This document shows, piece by piece, positions 43,375-50,429 of a DNA stretch of 50,429 bases. The notes below the pieces were generated by a model. It was given only the letters and a program-made list of their open reading frames with translations. It did not search any database and had not been told where the DNA came from. The position numbers and the translations under genes are program-made. Origin of the DNA: Sporolactobacillus inulinus (GTDB lineage Bacteria > Bacillota > Bacilli > Bacillales > Sporolactobacillaceae); the NCBI RefSeq assembly GCF_006539285.1, contig NZ_BJMS01000005.1:1-50429 (forward strand), read 5' to 3'. How positions within the stretch are numbered: the stretch's first letter is position 1; each line of letters opens with the position of its first letter.

Positions 43375-44952
43375 TCACATGTTATGGGACGAATCGCGCA
43401 GTACAACATCCGGATGCTTTTGCTGAAACCAGCGCAGTGAGAAATCATTTTCGAAAATGATCACCGGACGGTCTTTATAATCGGTTACAACCAGATTGTT
43501 GGAATTGCGGCGAAGTGCTTCTGCGTCCTCACGACTTGCAATCCATTTTGCTACCTGATGCGGCATCCGTTCAATGTCTAGCGCAACACCGTACTCGGCT
43601 TGCATGCGGTAGACAAAGACATCGAACTGCAACGTTCCGACAACGCCGAGAATGGTCTCTTCATAAGGCGTTTTATAGACCTGAATCGCACCTTCTTGTG
43701 CCAGCTGACTGACCCCTTTGAGAAAGTGCTTTTGCTTCATTGCGTTTTTGGCGCGCACTTTGGCAAAATGCTCCGGAGCAAACTGCGGCAATGCACCATA
43801 GTTAAACGTATCTTTCGCTTGGCATACCGTGTCGCCAATCTGATAGAAGCCTGTATCATAGAGCCCAACAATATCTCCTGGAAATGCATCATCGATCATT
43901 TCACGGCTGTCGGCAAAGAATTGCTGCGGCTGTGCGAGTTTCAACGGTTTACCGGTTCGATCGAGATACACGCTCATGCCTTTTTCAAATTTACCGGAAC
44001 AGATCCGCAGAAAGGCAATTCGATCGCGGTGCGCCGGGTTCATGTTTGCTTGAATCTTGAAAATAAACCCTGAAAAGCTCGGGTCATCCGGTTGAACGAT
44101 GCCTTCACTCGAGTGCCGTGGCTGCGGCTGCGGGGCAAGTTTCAAATAGTGTTCCAAAAATGTTGGCACACCGAAACTTGAGACTGCACTTCCGAAAAAG
44201 ACCGGTGTCTGCTTGCCGGCTTTCACCGCTTCAAGATCAAAGCTGTTTCCCGCTTCATCCAGAAGCATCAGGTTTTCTTCCAGCTGACTTAAGGTATAAT
44301 CGTCAACCTGATCCTTTAAGATATCCGTCAGTTCTTCAACCTCGCCCAAATTCTGAACCTGGCGCTCTCTTTTTTCGTTGTACCATTCGATTTTATGCTC
44401 CTGCCGGTCGTAAACACCACGGAAGGACTGACCCATCCCGATTGGATAGTTGATCGGATAGGATTCAATACCGAGCACATTTTCAATTTCCTCAAAAAGT
44501 TCCAATGGATCCTTGCCTTGACGATCCAGTTTATTGATAAATGTAAAAATTGGAATCCCGCGGTCACGACATACCTTAAATAGTTTTATTGTCTGCGGTT
44601 CAACGCCTTTAGCGGCATCAATAATCATGACAACGCTGTCGACCGCCACTAACGTTCGGTACGTATCTTCACTGAAGTCCTGGTGCCCCGGGGTATCCAA
44701 AATGTTAATCTTATACCCATCATACTCAAACTGCATCACACTGGACGTTACGGAGATCCCTCTCTTTTTCTCCAGTTCCATCCAGTCTGAAGTCGCAAAT
44801 TTTTCAGCCTTTCGTGATTTGACCGCGCCAGCCGTTCGAATAGCGCCGCCAAGCACCAGCAGCTTTTCAGTCAGCGTCGTTTTACCGGCATCCGGGTGAG
44901 AAATGATGGCGAATGTACGGCGCCTTTTTAATTCCTGCTGTAACTGATTCAT
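43375..44952 (-). CDS. prfC: Peptide chain release factor 3
   Basis: Translational GTPase of 525 residues that recycles RF1 and RF2 from the ribosome after termination. The G domain (about 8-275) has G1 SHPDAGKTTLTEKLL, G2 around RGISVTSSVMQF, G3 DTPGHQDFSEDTYR, and G4 FINKLDRQGKDP. EF-Tu-like domain II and the RF3-specific C-terminal domain (about 390-520, with GVVGTLQFDVFVYRMQAEYGV) follow. Length and order match RF3, not EF-G. Start ATG 44952 follows GGAGGAAACC. It is monocistronic, with a terminator just downstream. Confidence 0.96.
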   Translation of the reverse strand: MNQLQQELKRRRTFAIISHPDAGKTTLTEKLLVLGGAIRTAGAVKSRKAEKFATSDWMELEKKRGISVTSSVMQFEYDGYKINILDTPGHQDFSEDTYRTLVAVDSVVMIIDAAKGVEPQTIKLFKVCRDRGIPIFTFINKLDRQGKDPLELFEEIENVLGIESYPINYPIGMGQSFRGVYDRQEHKIEWYNEKRERQVQNLGEVEELTDILKDQVDDYTLSQLEENLMLLDEAGNSFDLEAVKAGKQTPVFFGSAVSSFGVPTFLEHYLKLAPQPQPRHSSEGIVQPDDPSFSGFIFKIQANMNPAHRDRIAFLRICSGKFEKGMSVYLDRTGKPLKLAQPQQFFADSREMIDDAFPGDIVGLYDTGFYQIGDTVCQAKDTFNYGALPQFAPEHFAKVRAKNAMKQKHFLKGVSQLAQEGAIQVYKTPYEETILGVVGTLQFDVFVYRMQAEYGVALDIERMPHQVAKWIASREDAEALRRNSNNLVVTDYKDRPVIIFENDFSLRWFQQKHPDVVLRDSSHNM

Positions 44953-45008
44953 GGTTTCCTCCTACTAAGATCAGATCCGACGCAGTCTGTCCCAAGACCG
45001 CATTCAAG

Positions 45009-45062
45009 AAAAAGGCACTCGCCCTGTCGAATTCAGTCGACAATTCCGTGCGAATGCTTTTT
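45009..45062 (-). terminator. Terminator after pgcA
   Basis: On the minus strand, an outer stem AAAAAGCATTCGC/GCGAGTGCCTTTTT and an inner stem TGTCGA/TCGACA form a long two-part hairpin with a terminal T run, 56 bp after the pgcA stop. Confidence 0.7.
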
Positions 45063-45118
45063 CAATCATTCTTACTTAATTATATACCTAATTTATGTGA
45101 ATCATAAATGCCTGTGAC

Positions 45119-46861
45119 TTATTGGCTGACTAATCCGTGAACACGATCCATAACCGCTCTTTTCAAAGCGTTGAATTTCTTATCACGATCCGCTGCATCG
45201 GCGCCTTTAACGCCAAAGTAGAACTTAATCTTCGGTTCCGTGCCGGATGGACGCAGGCAGAACCATGACCCGTCTTTTAGTTTATATTTCAGTACGTTCG
45301 ACTTCGGAAGCGTAATCGCCGAAGTGCTGCCTGAATCCGTTTCAACTGCCTCAGACGTTTGATAGTCTTCGATGACAGCAACCGCAACACCAGCGACTTC
45401 ATGCGGCGGCTGCGTGCGGAAATTATTCATAATCGCAGCAATTTCTTCTTTACCGGTGATCCCTTTCAATGTCAGCGATTCCAGACCTTCTTCAAAGTAA
45501 CCGTACGTCTTGAAGACATCCTGAAGCGCGTCATAGAAAGACTTGCCTTGCGATTTAAAGTAAGCGGCCGCTTCGCAAGCAAATAGCGCGGCTTGAACAG
45601 CATCTTTGTCTCGGACAAAGGAGCCGATCAAATAGCCGTAGCTCTCTTCGTACCCGAACAGGAAGCTGTATTTGCCGCTTAATTCATAGTCATGAATCTT
45701 CTCACCAATGAACTTAAATCCGGTCAAGGTGTCGATGGTAGGAATGCCAAAAGCTGCGGCAATCGTTCGACCAATTTCAGAGGTGACAATTGTTTTCACA
45801 ACGACGCCGTTATCGGGCAGCAATCCTTTTTCTTTCTTTTGCGTGAGCAAGTAATCGAGCAGCACGGCGCCCGTTTGATTCCCCGTCAGAACGACATAGT
45901 CGCCTTGATCATTCTTTACGGCAACGCCGAGACGGTCAGAGTCGGGATCCGTTCCAATCAAGAGATCCGCATTAAGCTTTTTGCCGTATTCCATCGCAAT
46001 TTTAAACGCCGCATGTTCTTCCGGATTTGGTGATTTTACCGTTGAAAATTCCGGATCCGGCTCTTCCTGTTCTTTGACAACCGTCACATTTGTGAAGCCC
46101 CATCTTTTCAAGCCGTTAATAATCGGGTAGCGGCTCGTCCCGTGCAGCGGTGTATAGACGATTTTCAAATCAGACCCAACACGCCTAATCAGTTCAGGAT
46201 TCAACGAAAGCGTCTGTACCTTTTCTTGATAAGCTTCATCCACTTGATCGCCAACAACTTCTAAGTCGCCGCTTGCCTTCAGCTGATCCACATCGCCGAC
46301 TTTTACGGCAAGTTCGTCTTCAACCGATGCTACGAAGCGGATCACTTCATCTGCTTCTTTTGGCGGAAGCTGGCCGCCGAATTCATTGTAGACCTTATAT
46401 CCGTTATACTGCGGTGGATTGTGGCTCGCCGTGATGACAATCCCGGAAAAAGCATGTAAATCGCGCACGGCAAAAGAAAGAACCGGTGTTGGCCGCAGTG
46501 AATCAAAAATATAGGTCTTAATCCCGTGAGCGCCTAATGTCTTCGCTGCTTCCAATGTGAATTCAGCAGAGAAATGTCGCGGGTCATGCGCAATGACGAC
46601 CCCTCGTTTCTTCGCTTCCTCACCGGCATTTTCGATGTATCTTGCTAAGCCTTCTGAAGCTTTGCGAATCGTGTACAGATTCAGGCGGTTGGTGCCAGGA
46701 CCAATTTCACCGCGCATCCCACCGGTACCGAATTCCAAATTAGTATAAAAGCAGTCTTCAAGTTTTTCAGGATCATCGGCCATCGCGTCCAGCTGTTTTT
46801 TCAGCGCAGGATCAAGCTGCGGGTCTGCAATCCATTTTTTATATACGGTCTCCCAACTCAT
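45119..46861 (-). CDS. pgcA: Alpha-phosphoglucomutase
   Basis: Cytoplasmic alpha-D-phosphohexomutase of 580 residues interconverting glucose-1-phosphate and glucose-6-phosphate, feeding UDP-glucose for wall polymers and glycolipids. The phospho-serine loop is [17 protein letters not shown] (about 138-154). The metal loop is [13 protein letters not shown], the sugar-binding loop [18 protein letters not shown], and the phosphate-binding loop [16 protein letters not shown] near the C-terminus. The N-terminal [21 protein letters not shown] is typical of PgcA. Start ATG 46861 follows GGGGTGAG. It is a single gene with its own terminator. Confidence 0.96.
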   Translation of the reverse strand: MSWETVYKKWIADPQLDPALKKQLDAMADDPEKLEDCFYTNLEFGTGGMRGEIGPGTNRLNLYTIRKASEGLARYIENAGEEAKKRGVVIAHDPRHFSAEFTLEAAKTLGAHGIKTYIFDSLRPTPVLSFAVRDLHAFSGIVITASHNPPQYNGYKVYNEFGGQLPPKEADEVIRFVASVEDELAVKVGDVDQLKASGDLEVVGDQVDEAYQEKVQTLSLNPELIRRVGSDLKIVYTPLHGTSRYPIINGLKRWGFTNVTVVKEQEEPDPEFSTVKSPNPEEHAAFKIAMEYGKKLNADLLIGTDPDSDRLGVAVKNDQGDYVVLTGNQTGAVLLDYLLTQKKEKGLLPDNGVVVKTIVTSEIGRTIAAAFGIPTIDTLTGFKFIGEKIHDYELSGKYSFLFGYEESYGYLIGSFVRDKDAVQAALFACEAAAYFKSQGKSFYDALQDVFKTYGYFEEGLESLTLKGITGKEEIAAIMNNFRTQPPHEVAGVAVAVIEDYQTSEAVETDSGSTSAITLPKSNVLKYKLKDGSWFCLRPSGTEPKIKFYFGVKGADAADRDKKFNALKRAVMDRVHGLVSQ

Positions 46862-46994
46862 GTGCTCACCCCATCAGATAGTTAAAAACCTTGATTCCAG
46901 TACATTTAAAATGTCTTTTTCTATTATATACCAAATGAACGCTGCCAGCACTAAGGGAGCGAACCTTTGTCGTTTAAATTTGCCGTTTGTTAGG

Positions 46995-47088
46995 CGCCAG
47001 AGCATCTCCGCTTTGATTCTTGTCCAAGACACTGGTCTATTGGTTTGAAGACGGGGCAAAATCTTTTACTTTCTTATTCTGTAAAAAA
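46995..47088 (+). repeat. Intergenic repeat copy B (no intron)
   Basis: Positions 47024-47060 match 1-37 with one mismatch, and ttttactttcttattctg continues like the sequence right of the intron. CATCTCCGCTTTGAT at its left end matches copy C. It lies just past the terminator of the minus-strand HAD gene. The junction equivalent to the intron site is 47063/47064. Confidence 0.85.
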
Positions 47089-47122
47089 AAGGTTGTCCCC
47101 TTATGATTCATTCAGGGACAGC
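47083..47122 (-). terminator. Terminator of the YhcW-like HAD gene
   Basis: On the minus strand, TGTCCC...GGGACA with a 15-nt loop, followed by AACC and eight T. Confidence 0.7.
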
Positions 47123-47137
47123 TTTTCTTCGAACCCT

Positions 47138-47812
47138 TTATCGCTTGCTTCTCAGTTCAGGGGAAAAATACTTCACAAGCTTCTCCAAAGAAATACCTTT
47201 AAGCGAATTAAAACAGCCGTCCACATGACCGAACGGCATCTGATTGGTGACGGCATTCGGTACAACGATGCAGTACATACCCGCTTTTTTTGCAGCCAGC
47301 GAGCCGTTGAACGAATCCTCAATCGCAATCGCTTCTTTCGGACCGACCCCAAGCGCATCCAGCGATTTCGTGTACAAGGCAGGATCCGGCTTTACCTTGA
47401 GCACATCGTCCCAGGATTTAATGCTTTCAAAATAATCAATTAATCCAAAGCGCTTCAAGTGTTTGCGCGGCCATTCACCCTTGGAACTGGTCGCAAGCCC
47501 GATTTTCAAACCGAGTTCTTTTGCCTGAACTAAGATCGATTTCACACCGGGCAGCACTTCTTCTTCATCAACAAGTTTATTGAAAAGTGCATCGCGCTCA
47601 CTCTTGAACGCTGCCCTGTCTATTTTCACCTGTGCGTGTTCTTCAAGATAATCAAGGGAATTGAAGCCGTTTTGTGTTCCAATGGCCTGGCTCCAAATAC
47701 TGAGCGGCAAATCGACATGATAGCGGTGGAACATCTTCTGCATGACCAGATACATAATGCGTTCGCTATCCAAAATAACGCCATCAAAATCAAAGACAAT
47801 TGCTTTAATCAT
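47138..47812 (-). CDS. yhcW: HAD-superfamily hydrolase, beta-phosphoglucomutase-like (YhcW type)
   Basis: Phosphatase or mutase of 224 residues. Motif I is VFDFDGVILDSE (about residues 5-16); a helical C1 cap, motif II LATSS (about 107-111), the motif III Lys in KVKPDPALY, and motif IV AIEDSFNGSLAAKKAGM follow. Resemblance to Bacillus YhcW extends through LPLSIWSQAIGTQNGF and IVVPNAVTNQMPF. Start ATG 47812 follows AGAAGGG by 9 nt; the in-frame TTG at 47821 touches that site. The substrate is unknown, and beta-phosphoglucomutase is possible but not supported by context. It is followed by its own terminator and repeat copy B. Confidence 0.82.
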   Translation of the reverse strand: MIKAIVFDFDGVILDSERIMYLVMQKMFHRYHVDLPLSIWSQAIGTQNGFNSLDYLEEHAQVKIDRAAFKSERDALFNKLVDEEEVLPGVKSILVQAKELGLKIGLATSSKGEWPRKHLKRFGLIDYFESIKSWDDVLKVKPDPALYTKSLDALGVGPKEAIAIEDSFNGSLAAKKAGMYCIVVPNAVTNQMPFGHVDGCFNSLKGISLEKLVKYFSPELRSKR

Positions 47813-48009
47813 CAAATACAACCCTTCTGAGTGATCTCAGTCTTCATTTTACCATGTGTCGCATTTATTTCTAGCCTTGCTTCCTGACAACTTTGTGGAA
47901 AGTCACCAGCCAGCAGCTGAATCCTTGGAACAGATCCGTTCATTATAACCTCTCAAGCAACCCAAAATTCACTCTTTTCGTAAAATCAGTCAAAGTTCAT
48001 CATTGAAAG

Positions 48010-48017
48010 CATACATT
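48010..48017 (+). promoter_or_regulatory. Candidate sigma-E -10 element of yhbH
   Basis: CATACATT fits the sigma-E/K -10 consensus CATACANT exactly and lies about 70 bp before the yhbH start. The -35 region (around 47988-47995, gtcaaag) is a poor match, so the assignment is tentative. Confidence 0.35.
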
Positions 48018-48086
48018 AAATTAATCAACCATCGCTGTAGTCCCGATTGTCCGATTTTATCGTACACATTAAAGGAGGGATTTTAC

Positions 48087-49247
48087 ATGAGCAATTTCTT
48101 AATATCAGAAGAGGATTGGGATCTTCATCACAAAGGCGAAGAGGATCAGCGCCGCCACAAGGAAAAAGTCAAGGATGCGATCAAAAACAACCTCCCTGAT
48201 CTGATCAGCAGCGAAAATATCATTCTTTCCGATGGTAAAAAAATGACACGGATTCCAATCCGATCTCTGGATGAATACAAATTGCGCTATAACTTTGATA
48301 AAACAAAACATGTCGGTCAAGGTAATGGCAAAAGCAAGGTGGGCGATGTCATTGCGAAAGCGCCCGGAAAGCAGCAGGCGCAAGGGGGCGGCAAAGGGAA
48401 AGGAGCCGGCGACCGCCCAGGCATCGATTACTATGAAGCCAACATTTCAATTATGGAAATTGAAAAGCTCTTTTTCAAGGAATTGGAACTCCCTCATCTT
48501 AAAAGAAAACAGGAGCCGGATATTACCGTCCAGAGCATTGATTACCGAGATATTCGCCGTAAAGGACTTATGGGAAATATTGATAAACGGCGAACGATTC
48601 TGTCGGCGATCAAACGAAATGCACGTTCCGGAAAAACCTCGATTCATCCGATTATTGAGGATGATTTACGCTTTAAAACTTGGGAAACGATCGTAAAACC
48701 AGAAAGCCGCGCGGTCGTCCTCGCACTCATGGATACAAGCGGTTCCATGGGCATTTGGGAAAAATACATTGCTCGCAGTTTCTTCTTTTGGATGACTCGT
48801 TTCCTGCGTACCAAGTATGAAAAAGTATCGATTCAATTTGTTGCCCACCATACTGAGGCAAGTGTCGTCAGCCAGGAAGACTTCTTCACAAAAGGCGAAA
48901 GCGGCGGGACGATTTGCTCATCTGCATATCTCAAAGCTTTGGAATTGATTCATGCTTCCTATCCACCGGCCAAATACAATATTTATCCGTTCCACTTCTC
49001 CGACGGCGATAATTTATCATCGGATAATCCGAAATGTGTTCGTCTGGTCAAAGAAATTATGGACATCACGGATTTCTTCGGTTATGGCGAAATCAATCCC
49101 TACCATCGGTCAAGCACATTAATGAGCGCTTATCGAAGTATCAAGAATGATGCCTTTCATTCGTTTATCTTAAAACAAAAAAGCGATGTCTATCACGCCA
49201 TGAAGTATTTCTTTCAAAAGGAACAGGAAGATACGGTCGCGCGATAA
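48087..49247 (+). CDS. yhbH: Sporulation protein YhbH (DUF444 family)
   Basis: Cytoplasmic protein of 386 residues of the DUF444/UPF0229 family. It is expressed in the mother cell in Bacillus and is genetically linked to SpoVR and PrkA; its mechanism is unknown. An acidic/basic N-terminus ([21 protein letters not shown]), a Gly/Lys-rich segment ([13 protein letters not shown], about 110-122) and a von Willebrand A-like domain (about 215-380) are seen, the last with the metal-site-like LMDTSGSMG and the downstream [12 protein letters not shown]. The start ATG 48087 follows AAAGGAGGG; the longer open frame from 48003 is not needed. It is a single gene ending before repeat copy C. Confidence 0.95.
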   Translation: MSNFLISEEDWDLHHKGEEDQRRHKEKVKDAIKNNLPDLISSENIILSDGKKMTRIPIRSLDEYKLRYNFDKTKHVGQGNGKSKVGDVIAKAPGKQQAQGGGKGKGAGDRPGIDYYEANISIMEIEKLFFKELELPHLKRKQEPDITVQSIDYRDIRRKGLMGNIDKRRTILSAIKRNARSGKTSIHPIIEDDLRFKTWETIVKPESRAVVLALMDTSGSMGIWEKYIARSFFFWMTRFLRTKYEKVSIQFVAHHTEASVVSQEDFFTKGESGGTICSSAYLKALELIHASYPPAKYNIYPFHFSDGDNLSSDNPKCVRLVKEIMDITDFFGYGEINPYHRSSTLMSAYRSIKNDAFHSFILKQKSDVYHAMKYFFQKEQEDTVAR

Positions 49248-49264
49248 AGAAGACTGGGCATTTT

Positions 49265-49433
49265 TAATTAGCGGAAGTTCCTTTTGCTCTGAATGCGGCT
49301 TTCATTCATCACCAATATGCTTGAACGACACTTCAGCTGCTCGCATCAACAGAGCACCTCCGCTTTGATGCTCAGCCATGGACCTGTTTTATTGGTTTGA
49401 ATACACGGCAAATTCTATACGTTCTTTACCTGT
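49265..49433 (+). repeat. Intergenic repeat copy C (most complete intron-free copy)
   Basis: Contains the segments gcggaagttcc...gaatgcgg, GCTGCTCGCATCAACAG, CCTCCGCTTTGATGCTCAGC, TATTGGTTTGAA, CGGCAAATTCTATAC and GTTCTTTACCTGTAAAAAAA in order, ending at the terminator below. The intron site of copy A corresponds to 49415/49416, where the sequence runs uninterrupted with one mismatch over the joined exons around the junction. Confidence 0.8.
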
Positions 49434-49490
49434 AAAAAAAACAACCGGTAGTAGAAGATACACGACGCACCGGTTGTTTTTTTTATTTTT
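49434..49490. terminator. Bidirectional terminator between yhbH and sipT
   Basis: AACAACCGGT and ACCGGTTGTT form a 10-bp stem with A and T runs on both sides, between converging genes. Confidence 0.8.
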
Positions 49491-49497
49491 CCCTTAT

Positions 49498-50124
49498 TTA
49501 TTCACGATGGATGATCCCGAAGCGATTAATCGGCCAATAGCGCAGGTCAACTTTTCCAACGACCTTTTTTTCGCTGATAAAACCGATCTCCGGAACGCGG
49601 CTGTCGGTACTGTTCTGACGGTTGTCGCCCATCACCCAGAGCTTGCCTTCAGGGACACGGGACTTGCCGGTCAGCTCTTTCAGCGAGAAGTCCCAAGTCA
49701 ACTGACCAACCAGCATGCTGCGTTTCTCTTCATCGAGGAAAGGCTCTGCGACTGCTTTTCCATTCACATATAACTGATCATTCTTATACTGAATGGTATC
49801 TCCCGGAAGACCAATGACACGTTTGACGTAGTCATCCGTTTTCGTTGCATGGAAAATCACCACATCAAATCGTTTCGGGTGCGTGAACTCGTAGTTAAGT
49901 TTATTGACAATGAGGCGATCTCCGTTATACAAAGTCGGGTTCATTGACGGACCGTCAACAATATAATTGCCCAAGATAAAGGTCCGAACTAAAATCACAA
50001 TGAGCACAGACAATGTGAGTGCCCGTATCCAGGCAAAGGCTTCACTTCTCTTTTTTTCTGACTCATGAAACACCGACTCCCTGAAAAACATCATTCGCTC
50101 GTAAAAATGAATGGTAACATCCAA
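49498..50124 (-). CDS. sipT: Type I signal peptidase
   Basis: Membrane-anchored serine protease of 208 residues that removes signal peptides from exported proteins. A basic, cytoplasmic N-terminus leads to one TM helix (about 33-52: ALTLSVLIVILVRTFILGNYI). The catalytic Ser is in VDGPSMNPTL (about 60). The catalytic Lys is in DDYVKRVIGLPGD (about 98), with box D VPEGKLWVMGDNRQNSTDSR and box E FISEKKVVGKV following. The short form with one TM helix is the Bacillus SipS/SipT type; the exact paralogue is uncertain. The start is not certain: ATG 50124 has no clear ribosome site, and internal ATGs at 50094 and 50091 are alternatives. Confidence 0.92.
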   Translation of the reverse strand: MDVTIHFYERMMFFRESVFHESEKKRSEAFAWIRALTLSVLIVILVRTFILGNYIVDGPSMNPTLYNGDRLIVNKLNYEFTHPKRFDVVIFHATKTDDYVKRVIGLPGDTIQYKNDQLYVNGKAVAEPFLDEEKRSMLVGQLTWDFSLKELTGKSRVPEGKLWVMGDNRQNSTDSRVPEIGFISEKKVVGKVDLRYWPINRFGIIHRE

Positions 50125-50202
50125 ATTAAGGAAGCTCTAAATATAATACACGATTCGTATACGGATCACAAGAGATGGTGGTGCCGTCCGTTATTTAAGC
50201 AA

Positions 50203-50242
50203 AATCGGTTTTCTTGCTGGATGGGATAAGAAAAACCGGGCT
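50203..50242 (-). terminator. Possible terminator of a gene beyond the window
   Basis: CGGTTTTCTT and AAGAAAAACCG form a stem, with a weak T-rich stretch on the minus strand. It lies upstream of sipT and could end a minus-strand gene located past 50429. Confidence 0.35.
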
Positions 50243-50251
50243 ACGTTTGGT

Positions 50252-50345
50252 TCTTACTTCCGCAGGATGCGGTTTTGAACCATCTTGTGCCTGATGAGCA
50301 TTCCAGCCGCTTTGATGTGCTGGTTCAGCATCTCGCAACGAAATG
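50252..50345 (+). repeat. Intergenic repeat copy E
   Basis: TTCCGCAGGATGCGGTTTTG plus GAACCATC matches copy D with one difference. GAGCATTCCAGCCGCTTTGA relates to both the CATTCCAGCTGC and CCGCTTTGATG segments. The rest of 50125-50429 has no gene I can support. Confidence 0.7.
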
Positions 50346-50429
50346 AGGGGTCCTTGGGTATTTTTGAGATAGTAAAAAAATGATCCCCATCCCTCCCACT
50401 TCTTTTTCATTAAGCATTCTGGTCCTTAA

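Noticed and set aside
50195-50410. Minus-strand 71-codon frame
   Set aside because: Most of it is repeat copy E; no domain and no clear ribosome site.

Overview
The window looks like the chromosome of a low-to-mid GC, endospore-forming, fermentative Firmicute, most plausibly Sporolactobacillaceae or a close Bacillales relative. That placement is inferred from gene content. Sporulation genes (an alpha/beta-type SASP, SpoVR, YhbH, YhaL) sit beside lactic-type fermentation and sugar genes (pflB-pflA, a mannose PTS with ManO, MurNAc salvage). Several genes start with TTG or GTG behind strong Shine-Dalgarno sequences. I saw no phage, CRISPR, tRNA or rRNA.

Layout. Positions 1-740 hold a short group II intron (41-696, minus strand) that has lost its reverse transcriptase. 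It sits inside a dispersed intergenic repeat. Positions 741-8433 (minus) carry yhaL, yhaM, the secretion-stress pair cssS/cssR, and yhaN/yhaO behind an SOS-box-like promoter. Positions 8643-10844 carry a Cof-type HAD phosphatase, a SASP, a beta-carbonic anhydrase and a cold-shock protein, followed by 1.4 kb of repeat-rich non-coding DNA. Positions 12244-19176 (minus) are a mannose-family PTS operon: solo IIB, manX (IIAB), manY (IIC), manZ (IID) and manO. It has a sigma-54 promoter and an adjacent LevR/ManR-type activator gene broken by a frameshift. Positions 19532-21153 (plus) are a DeoR regulator with no ordinary start codon and a HAD phosphatase. Positions 21914-24975 are pflB-pflA under a perfect cre box. 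Positions 25955-30391 are murR-murQ-murP-mupG for N-acetylmuramic acid salvage. Positions 30657-36881 (minus) are spoVR and a moxR/DUF58/transglutaminase operon. Positions 37041-40323 (minus) hold HemAT and a second globin-fold protein fused to GGDEF-EAL. Positions 40633-43144 are a SAM-I riboswitch and metE. Then come prfC, pgcA, a YhcW-like HAD phosphatase, yhbH and signal peptidase I.

How it fits together. Sugar supply (mannose PTS, MurNAc PTS, phosphoglucomutase) and anaerobic pyruvate cleavage carry CcpA or sigma-54 signals. SpoVR, YhbH, YhaL and the SASP are sporulation functions with candidate forespore or mother-cell promoters for three of them. HemAT and its globin-like neighbour suggest gas or redox sensing linked to movement and cyclic-di-GMP breakdown.

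Most interesting observations: (1) the RT-less intron, whose boundaries are fixed by two perfect 7-nt exon-intron pairings and by intron-free paralogous repeats; (2) a repeat family lying just past Rho-independent terminators; (3) the globin-GGDEF-EAL protein with Cys instead of the heme-ligating His and a degenerate SSDEF; (4) the frameshifted ManR beside an intact sigma-54 promoter; (5) the probable ATT start of the DeoR regulator; (6) an identical 11-mer at the murR and murQ promoters.
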